Source of the DNA: Aquila chrysaetos chrysaetos
Lineage: Eukaryota; Chordata; Aves; Accipitriformes; Accipitridae
Reading direction: 5' to 3'
Length of the DNA: 64,000 nt
Assembly (NCBI RefSeq): GCF_900496995.4
Contig: NC_044011.1
Location: 46,859,541 to 46,923,540 of the forward strand
Below, one piece after another: positions 59,101 to 64,000 of this stretch. A program made the position numbers and the translations under genes. The number at the start of each line of letters is the position of its first letter. The stretch's first letter is position 1. Below the pieces are notes generated by a model. That model was not told where the DNA came from. It saw nothing but the letters and a program-made list of their open reading frames with translations, and did not search any database.

Positions 59101-60870
59101 GTTAATTATGGTAAGAATTGGTTAATAATTAGGGAAATACAGCGCCTTTAAGGCCCCAGCCCATCCCCCGCCCATGCACACAGGGCTCATTCAAGAGGGG
59201 AAAAAAAAAAAGCCCTGTTTTGCCCAATCTGACCCAAAAAGACACAATAAGCGCACAAAGCACGCAGCGAGCCGGCTGCCGGCGACAGCGCGGCGCTCCC
59301 GGCGCCAGGCCAAATTGCGTTTTTCTCTGAAAACCCGTCAATTTGGCCAATTATGAAAAGCAATTCAGCCTCAGCGGGTTTTGGTGAAAAAAAACCAACA
59401 ACAAAATAAACAGATTTGGGGGCGCTTGGGTTGAAAACAACCACTTTGCATGGTGAAAAATGAGTATTAGGAATTGCAGCCTGGGGAATAATCCCACTTA
59501 AACAACAACAAAAAATCTGTTAGAAAGGCGTTAATGTATAAACATCACTGCAACCCCCCCCACAAATTTGGCAAAAAAAAAGGCAATTTGCAACAAAAAA
59601 AGGTTTTTAATGAATATTTAGATTTTAATGCAAATGCCACTATATTGTGGCAGGGTTGTGGGGATTTTGCCAAAGTTGGCTGCCCCCTGGCTTGATGCAG
59701 AGCTTGCACATTGCAAGCAAAAGGCTAAGCTCTACTCACACCTTACTCAAGGTTTACACTCAGCCCCCCTGGGGGCTCTCTTCACATAGACTGAGCCTGC
59801 CATGACCCCCTGCAATGCGACATGGGGCACCCTGCTGCGCCTCCTCATAGGATGCTACACAGCTACTCCATGGGTCCTACACAGCTACTCCACAGACGCT
59901 ACACAACTACTCCAGGGGTCTCACACAGCTACTCCAATGATGCTACACAGCTGCTCCAAGGATCCTACACTGCCAGCCCAAGGTGCTGCATGATCACGCC
60001 ACAGCGCAGGGGGCTGGTTTGCATGTGGTGGAGATCTTGCAAGCATGCAAGGAAGTGCAATAGGCCCCAGAGGGACGTTACTCATAGGATAATACGATGC
60101 TACTCTGATGTGCTACACAACCATGCTGCAATGGGGTAGGCTGGTCTGCGTGCTCTGGGAGGTGTATCTCATGACCGTGCAAGGAGGCATGTGGGCCCAA
60201 GGGTGGCCTACTCATAGGATACTTCACAGCTACTCCATGCTGCTGCATGACTATGCCATGATGCAGGGGGCTGAGTTGTACGTGGGGTGTACCTTGCTAG
60301 CGTGCAAGGCGGCATGCAGAGCCCGACGGAGTGGTTACTCGTAGGATACTACAGCACTATTCCTGACATGGTGCATGACCATGCTGCAATGCAGGGAGCT
60401 GGTCAGTGAAGTCTCTCAAGGGTGCAAGGAGGCACACAGGCTGTGAGAGGGCTTACTCACTGCCTACTACACCACTGCTTTGATGTGTTGCATGACCATG
60501 CTGCAACGCAGGGAGCCAGTCTGCATTGGGAGTGTGTGGATTTTGCAGGTGTGCAAGGAGGCACGTGTCGCCAGAAGTAGGGGGGCCTTACTCACTCCTC
60601 ATCCTGGAGACGCTCCTCCTCCTCCTGTGCCTGGAGACGCCCCCGCACGGGGGCCAGACCCTCGGTGGCAGCATCATAGTTGCGGAAGCAGACAGTGAGC
60701 TTCTCGTCGAACTCCTGCACCAGGTCCTCCATTGACTTGAAGCTCATCATCTCGGCCGAGAAGCTCTCCAGCTCGGCCAGCGCTGGGTCTGCAGCGCGTT
60801 GTGGGGTTCCCCCATCGTCCCTGGGCCCCTCCTCGAACTCCTCCTCCAGGCTTACCAGGGGCGCCTCCAT
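48596..60870 (-). CDS. FEZ1: FEZ1, fasciculation and elongation protein zeta-1, 9 coding exons
   Basis: Coding exons in transcript order are 60870-60596, 56577-56481, 55173-55084, 54267-54066, 52039-51768, 50883-50803, 50409-50334, 49739-49674 and 48612-48596. They sum to 1176 nt (391 residues plus TGA), against 392 as I recall for human. Phases match at all eight junctions. Seen: N-terminal MEAPLVSLEEEFEE; FKSMEDLVQEFDEKL; an acidic middle; SGINEEPLLTAEQVIEELEELM; a charged coiled-coil region (LARRDELAFEKEVKTAF, then an Arg-rich stretch); and the conserved end PSVEDLQMLTNILFAMKE, LLTDYILKVLCPT. Family knowledge: FEZ1 is a cytosolic adaptor linking cargo to kinesin-1 in neurons. MEAPLVSL and synteny with PKNOX2 point to FEZ1, not FEZ2. 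An upstream in-frame ATG at 60877-60879 would add MRR. The last five exons are duplicated at 39991-43436. Confidence 0.96.
48626..49666. repeat. GGATGCACGA minisatellite (FEZ1 last intron, second copy)
   Basis: Same variant order as at 40020-41060, differing by one G at its left edge. It fills the intron between 48612 and 49674. Confidence 0.95.
49674..49739 (-). CDS. FEZ1: FEZ1 coding exon 8
   Basis: The acceptor is CTCACAG|TCCTGT and the donor CAAAG|GTATCT. It encodes ILFAMKEGNEKVPTLLTDY and ILK with split Ile and Val codons. A copy is at 41068-41133. Confidence 0.97.
49896..50304. repeat. Degenerate roughly 55-bp repeat with A-run (FEZ1 intron 7, second copy)
   Basis: Matches 41290-41700 apart from shorter A and C runs. 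Confidence 0.75.
50334..50409 (-). CDS. FEZ1: FEZ1 coding exon 7
   Basis: A run of about 20 T (on the minus strand) precedes TGCAG|TACCTG; the donor is CAACA|GTGAGT. It encodes YLNTVIPYEKKGSPPSVEDL and QMLTN. A copy is at 41730-41805. Confidence 0.97.
50803..50883 (-). CDS. FEZ1: FEZ1 coding exon 6
   Basis: The acceptor is CCCCAG|CGCTTC and the donor AAGCAG|GTGCTC. It is 27 codons, RFSMEGISSILHSGLRQTFG and TANEKQ. A copy is at 42200-42280. Confidence 0.96.
50943..51763. repeat. C-rich minisatellite (FEZ1 intron 5, second copy)
   Basis: Same sequence as 42340-43160 within the duplicated Y block. It reaches to within a few bases of the FEZ1 exon 5 donor. Confidence 0.95.
51768..52039 (-). CDS. 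FEZ1: FEZ1 coding exon 5, coiled-coil region
   Basis: The acceptor is GGCAG|GGCTGG and the donor AGGAAG|GTGGGG. It encodes residues 222-312: LSARELSAAAGRAEAASRAL, LVAQLARRDELAFEKEVKTA, then EQREQREAARRRRRDRGLSL and GNHMPRK. Substitutions to Ala and Arg are very frequent while heptad-like spacing is kept, as expected under strong GC bias. A copy with the same reading is at 43165-43436. Confidence 0.95.
52130..53880. repeat. GTGCAATTAGTGAAATGCC minisatellite with CpG gradient (FEZ1 intron 4)
   Basis: About 80 units of roughly 21 bp. Two perfect neighbouring 21-mers near 52138-52180 (ACGCCCGGCGCG plus GCGAACGAA) are CpG-rich. Units past about 52520 read ATGCCTGGTGCAATTAGTGA, with CG replaced by TG or CA. 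Some CpG returns near 53850-53875. Confidence 0.93.
54066..54267 (-). CDS. FEZ1: FEZ1 coding exon 4, acidic region
   Basis: The acceptor is CTGCAG|GTCATC and the donor GAAG|GTACGG. It encodes residues 155-222: VIEELEELMQSSPDPE, an expanded Glu/Asp run, TEPILLRELHAFSPAFNNN, then CSHEG. A Cys stands where I recall a conserved Trp (NNNWSYEG in human). Confidence 0.94.
54290..54945. repeat. CTGCATCC/CTGCACC minisatellite (FEZ1 intron 3)
   Basis: Units of about 6-18 bp built from GCATCC, TGCACC and CCACATC, C/T-rich on the plus strand, filling most of the 816-bp intron. Open frames here are Cys/His/Pro/Ser repeats, not genes. Confidence 0.92.
55084..55173 (-). CDS. FEZ1: FEZ1 coding exon 3
   Basis: The acceptor is CTGCAG|CTCTGC and the donor GAGCAG|GTACCC. 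It is 30 codons: LCEKEEEEELTERSEQD followed by SGINEEPLLTAEQ, a hallmark FEZ stretch. Confidence 0.95.
55345..55980. repeat. GGAGACATTGGATGGGG minisatellite (FEZ1 intron 2)
   Basis: About 30-35 units of 15-24 bp around GACATTGGATGGGGA and GATGTTGGATGGAGA. It occupies about half of the intron between exons 2 and 3. Confidence 0.94.
55981..56480 (-). other. FEZ1: FEZ1 intron 2, unique part
   Basis: 500 bp of non-repetitive intron between the GGAGACATTGGATG array and exon 2. No exon or known element recognised. Confidence 0.8.
56481..56577 (-). CDS. FEZ1: FEZ1 coding exon 2
   Basis: The acceptor is CTGCAG|GGTCTGG and the donor CCCCAG|GTACGG. It encodes residues 92-124. VWDALTDGFVP matches the family; the rest (Pro/Gly/Ala-rich, ending TDPQ) does not resemble the mammalian sequence closely. 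Splice phases still hold, so I read it as GC-driven divergence rather than an error. Confidence 0.88.
56635..57900. repeat. CCCCAAAATGCCCTGAAACA minisatellite (FEZ1 intron 1)
   Basis: Over 1.2 kb of units around CCCCAAAATGCC, CTGAAACACC and ATGCCACC, about 20 bp but irregular. It shares the CCCCAAAATG core with the spacer array at 38570-39460, though the rest of the unit differs. Confidence 0.94.
57985..58720. repeat. Polypurine tract with perfect 18-bp G7AGGA6GA array (FEZ1 intron 1)
   Basis: About 730 bp that is almost all A and G on the plus strand. The core at about 58092-58273 is a near-perfect tandem of an 18-bp unit (seven G, AGG, six A, GA). Eighteen is a multiple of three, hence long Lys/Gly/Arg and Phe/Pro/Leu frames. 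Confidence 0.96.
58721..59790 (-). other. FEZ1: FEZ1 intron 1, unique part
   Basis: Complex sequence of moderate GC with no exon recognised. The stretch 59040-59360 is repeat-poor with CpG around 59255-59310 and might be a conserved element, which I cannot test. Confidence 0.75.
59725..60595. repeat. About 130-bp repeat carrying splice-donor-like motifs (FEZ1 intron 1)
   Basis: Units share TACTCATAGGATACTACACA, ACTACTCC, GCTGCATGACCATGC, GCAATGCAGGGGGCTGG and GCAAGGAGGCATGTGGGCCC. Unit starts fall near 59842, 60078, 60210, 60346, 60448 and 60590; the last one runs into the true FEZ1 exon 1 donor. A short inner array of GCTACACAGCTACTCC lies at 59850-59960. Confidence 0.85.
60596..60870 (-). 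CDS. FEZ1: FEZ1 coding exon 1
   Basis: The acceptor CCCCACAG precedes 60898, so 28 leader bases come before the ATG. The donor is GAGGA|GTGAGTAAG. It encodes residues 1-92: MEAPLVSLEEEFEEG, a shortened and divergent stretch, LAELESFSAEMMSFKSMEDL, VCFRNYDAATEGLAPV and LQAQEEEERLQDE. The exon is about a dozen residues shorter than I recall for human. Confidence 0.95.
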
Positions 60871-61019
60871 CCTCCTCAATACCGATGCGCCGCCTTAGCT
60901 GTGGGGAGAGGCTGCCTGTGAGGCACCGGGCTACTCACAGGTTACAACACGAGGGCTCCCCATTCCCTTTGCTGCTGCCGTGTGGGCTGAAACCCTACTG
61001 CCAGGGCTATTATACAACC

Positions 61020-62425
61020 AACAGTATCTCTGTAGAATCCTAGTAGTATCCCAACAGCATCTTAGTACTGTCTTTGTAGAAATATGCTGACATCCTGACA
61101 CTACACTAGTCGTACTTTACTAGTAGCAACAAAGTGTGGACAGTGGCCCAAATAGCTTAGTGCTACCCTGATAGTACGTAAAAAGTATCATAACGCTACC
61201 GTTTATACTGAACTGGTAGTATCTGAGTAGTATCCTTATACTACAGCACTACTATCTTAGTAGTGGCCTGGAAGTATCACACTAGTATCAGTAATGTGCT
61301 GACACTAGTATCAGTAATGTGCTGACAGTATCCCAAAAGTTTGAGCATTGCCCTGATAGTATCCCAGAAGTATCTTACCCCAATCTTTTCTAGTGCCCTT
61401 GTAGTATCTCAGAAGTATCCTACTGATATTCTACTAGTGTCCTGACAGCATCCTACTAAAAAATGAGTACTGTCTTGATAGCACCTTAGCAGCGTTGTGA
61501 TAATATCCTGACAGTATTATAGTAGTACCCTGATACTATCTTAGCAGTATCCTAGTAATGGCCCTGTAGTGTCTTGGTAGTGCCTTGACAGTACTGTGAA
61601 AGTATCTCAGCGGTACCTTCGGAGTATCCAGGCAGTGTCCTGACAACAGCTTAGCAGAGTCCTGATAGTAACTCTGTGCTACACTGAGATTATCCTAGTA
61701 GCAGCCATTGAATAGCTCAGCATTACCCTGATGTTGTAGTAGCACAGGTAGGAGTATTCTGTTACTGTGTCAGGAGCATCCCGATAGCGTCCTAGTTACA
61801 TCCTAACAGCACCCTGACAGTATCACAGTAGTATATCAGCAGTGTCCTGATAGGATCCTAATAGTGGCATAATGGTATATGGTTATTATCTTAGCAGTGT
61901 CCTGATAGTATCTTGGTAGGGCAATGTAATATCCAGATATTATCTTACTGCCACGTTACTATGCTGAAAGCAACTCAACCGCATCTGTTGTAGAATCCAG
62001 AGTCCCTTGATGGTGTGTTAGCGCTGCTCCAGTGGTACCTTCATAATAGTATCTCAGTATCAACCCTTGAAAGGTGCTGGAAATACCTTAGTAGCGTTCT
62101 GATAGAATCCTGGTAGTGCTCTGACAGTAGCTTAGCAGCGTTCTCGCAGTATCCCGGTAGCATCCACATAGTATCCTGGCAGTATCTTAGTGCCACCCTG
62201 AGAGTGCCTTAGTACCGCCAGCAGAATGTCCTGACAGCATTTCAGTAAACTCCTGATAGCATCTTATTAGCATCCCAGTAGTATCCTGAGAGTATCTCAG
62301 CTGTGCCTCGATAGTATCTCACTAGTCCTTCACCAAGTTACTGAGAGTATCCCAGTAGTATCTTAGCAGTAGCCTCATAGGAAGCAAACAGTCACCTAGC
62401 AGTAAGTCAGTAATAACCCAGTAAA
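61020..62425. repeat. TAGTATCCTGA minisatellite (FEZ1 leader intron)
   Basis: About 1.4 kb of short imperfect units, 10-13 bp each (AGTATCCTGAT, AGTATCTTAGC, AGTGTCCTGAC), over 100 in total. It ends at the CpG island. Confidence 0.94.
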
Positions 62426-63686
62426 GGTGCCACTACTCCAACCCACTTGCCCAGCCACGGCCACGCTTCCCCTGGCGAGGAAAGCAGAAACCCGCTGCAG
62501 CTTTTGGGGGAAAACCTGGTTTCGGGCTCCGAGTACCGCCTGCGCACACGTGCACCCGCCCCCCCCCCCCTCCCGCAAACGTGCCGCGCGCTCCGGCTGC
62601 GCGTGAACCTCCGCGGGGCCGCACCGCGCGCCTCCCCCCCCACCCCCCCCCCCCCCCCCGCCGCGTACGGGGCGCACGTACACCCCCACGGGTGGGCGCG
62701 CTTGAGGCTGAACGCGTGCGCGCGTGCGTGGGGTGCGCGCGCGCGCGCCTTCGCACGCGTGCGCTACGCGCGACGCGCCCCGTGCCTCCGCGCGCTGCGG
62801 GCGCGCACCCTGCGCCTGCCTGCGCCTCCGCACTCGGGCGGCGCGCGCGCGTCGGGGTGGGTGCGCGCACAGGGGTGCAAGCGCGGATGCGCGGCCCCCC
62901 CCCGCCCCCCACCGTTCCCGCGCGCGCCCCCCCCCCGCCCCCTCGCCCCCCCCTGCTCCGGGCACCCCCAAACGCGAGCCCCCCACTCGCGTGCACGCAC
63001 CTGCACACGCATGCGCTGCGCGCGCCGCGCAGCCCCCCCCCCCCCGTACATGCAGCTCTGTGCGTGCACGCGCCCACGCACCCACCCACCCCCCCCGTGC
63101 ATGCACCCGCGTGTTTGCACCCACCCCCACCCCCCCCAAACACCCCCACAGCACCCGTGCAACACCCCCCCCCCCCCGCGCGTGCGCATCCCGCGACGCA
63201 CCACTCTTGCACGGACGCTGATGCGCAGCGGAGCACCCCCGGGGCAGGCAGCGGCCCCCCCCCCCCCCGCCCCCCCCAAACACGGGCACCCCCCACAATG
63301 CCCTGGGGCTCCCGCACGCCAACGTCCCTCCGTGCTGCACCCCCAAAATCCCCCCCCCCGCCCCCCTTCGTGCAAGTCAACGCAACGCCCGATGGACCCC
63401 TCAGCGGGGGCACCCCCCACAATGCACCGCTGCGGCGCAAGCCGCCCCCCCCCCCAAATACACGCGCCCTCAGACCTACCCGCGACCTTGCACCACGACG
63501 CCCACCCCCCCCCCAGACCCCCCCCCCGCCGGCTGCACCCCAAAATCGCTCCTCCCGCGCATGCACGCACCCCACCCCCAGCCCCGCACCCACCTGCGGC
63601 CCCGCATCCTCCGCGCCGCGCCGCGGGTGGGGGTGAAGGGGGGGGGGAGCGCTCCGCCGCACTGCGCACGCGTGGGGGAGGAGGGG

Positions 63687-63694
63687 TGACGTCA
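63687..63694. promoter_or_regulatory. CRE palindrome TGACGTCA (site 1)
   Basis: A perfect cAMP-response-element octamer, the consensus for CREB/ATF dimers, inside the CpG island. A TGCGCACGCG motif resembling an NRF1 site lies 24 bases before it (63663-63672). Confidence 0.7.
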
Positions 63695-63731
63695 CCGGGA
63701 AGGTGGGTGCCGGTGGTGGTCAAGGGAGCCC

Positions 63732-63739
63732 TGACGTCA
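63732..63739. promoter_or_regulatory. CRE palindrome TGACGTCA (site 2)
   Basis: A second perfect octamer, 45 bp from the first start to start. Confidence 0.7.
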
Positions 63740-63830
63740 TTCCCCCCTCCCCCGGAGGGTGCTCTCCAACCTTCTTCCAGCCCTTAAATATTGTCGAGGT
63801 CCCCCCCCCCCCCCCCCCCCCCCGACGGAT

Positions 63831-64000
63831 ATCTATTTATTTATACACATGCACATCTGTAACGATATGTTACGTACATTACAAATAGGCGTTTTAAAAA
63901 AGCTGAGACAAAGCTGTAAGAATATCTCAAAAAAAAATTAAAATTATTTATTGACGGTCCAAAAAATCTTTTTCCTCTCAAAAAAAAAAAAAAAGTAACA
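63831..64000. other. AT-rich DNA upstream of FEZ1
   Basis: An abrupt change from CpG island to AT-rich sequence with A runs. No gene seen. Confidence 0.7.

Larger units (their letters stand above)
63594..63760 (-). other. FEZ1: Possible FEZ1 noncoding leader exon
   Basis: The 3' edge is set by the good donor GCCGCAG|GTGGGT on the minus strand at 63594. The 5' edge is a guess, about 30 bases below the TATA-like motif. It would splice to the acceptor at 60898. Confidence 0.3.
62520..63830. promoter_or_regulatory. FEZ1: CpG island with C homopolymers, probable FEZ1 promoter region
   Basis: Very high GC with dense CpG (many GCGCGCG and ACGCACG segments) and repeated runs of 8-22 C. It lies just upstream of FEZ1 coding exon 1 on the minus strand. 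It ends in AT-rich DNA after a C run at about 63801-63822. A CAG|GTGGGT donor on the minus strand at 63594 could close a noncoding leader exon. A weak TATA-like AATATTTAAG (minus) lies at 63785-63792. Promoter identity is inferred from position and composition. Confidence 0.65.

Noticed and set aside
61020..62425. Telomere-like or centromere satellite
   Set aside because: The unit is TAGTATCCTGA-like and does not match TTAGGG. It is confined to one intron.
62396..63787. Several 300-450-codon frames on both strands in the CpG island
   Set aside because: Stop-poor GC-rich sequence with long C runs. There is no domain, no conservation that I recognise, and all frames are open on both strands.

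Overview
This is a vertebrate nuclear DNA window and almost certainly avian. It has split genes with canonical GT-AG introns, a decayed CR1-type LINE, very GC-rich and minisatellite-rich introns, and the gene order PKNOX2 - FEZ1 in tail-to-tail orientation, known from vertebrate genomes (human 11q24; I recall chicken chromosome 24). The species cannot be named from the sequence alone.

Layout. 1-11826: upstream or intronic DNA with no exon I can recognise. 11852-37133 (+): ten coding exons of PKNOX2 (PREP2), a TALE homeodomain transcription factor. Joined, they give one open frame of 1440 nt (479 residues plus stop) with every splice phase matching. 37134-38488: PKNOX2 3' UTR and flank. 48596-60870 (-): nine coding exons of FEZ1, a kinesin-1 adaptor of axonal transport. 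They give one open frame of 1176 nt (391 residues plus stop), again with consistent phases. 62.5-63.8 kb: a CpG-rich, C-homopolymer-rich island, probably the FEZ1 promoter and leader exon, with two perfect CRE palindromes.

The middle is rearranged in this assembly. Call X = 35272-38495 (PKNOX2 3' end), Y = 38489-43460 (intergenic DNA plus FEZ1 coding exons 5-9) and Z = the start of FEZ1 intron 4. The window reads X - Y - Z(inverted) - 100 N - X(inverted) - Y - Z. The two Y copies are nearly identical and differ in homopolymer lengths. The inverted X and Z pieces carry many single-base indels, and the N gap sits exactly where an inverted Y would be. I read this as an assembly artefact (false duplication, misoriented low-quality piece) around one true X-Y-Z locus. 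A real inverted rearrangement cannot be excluded without reads.

The most striking biology is in FEZ1. Seven of its eight coding introns, its leader intron and the PKNOX2-FEZ1 spacer each carry their own unrelated tandem-repeat family, while PKNOX2 introns carry only small scattered repeats. Within FEZ1 intron 4 the repeat units are CpG-rich beside exon 5 and lose CpG to TG/CA with distance, which looks like a fossil methylation boundary. Many long open frames on both strands in the FEZ1 half come from stop-poor repeats and are not genes. I found no new enzyme system, RNA gene or CRISPR array.
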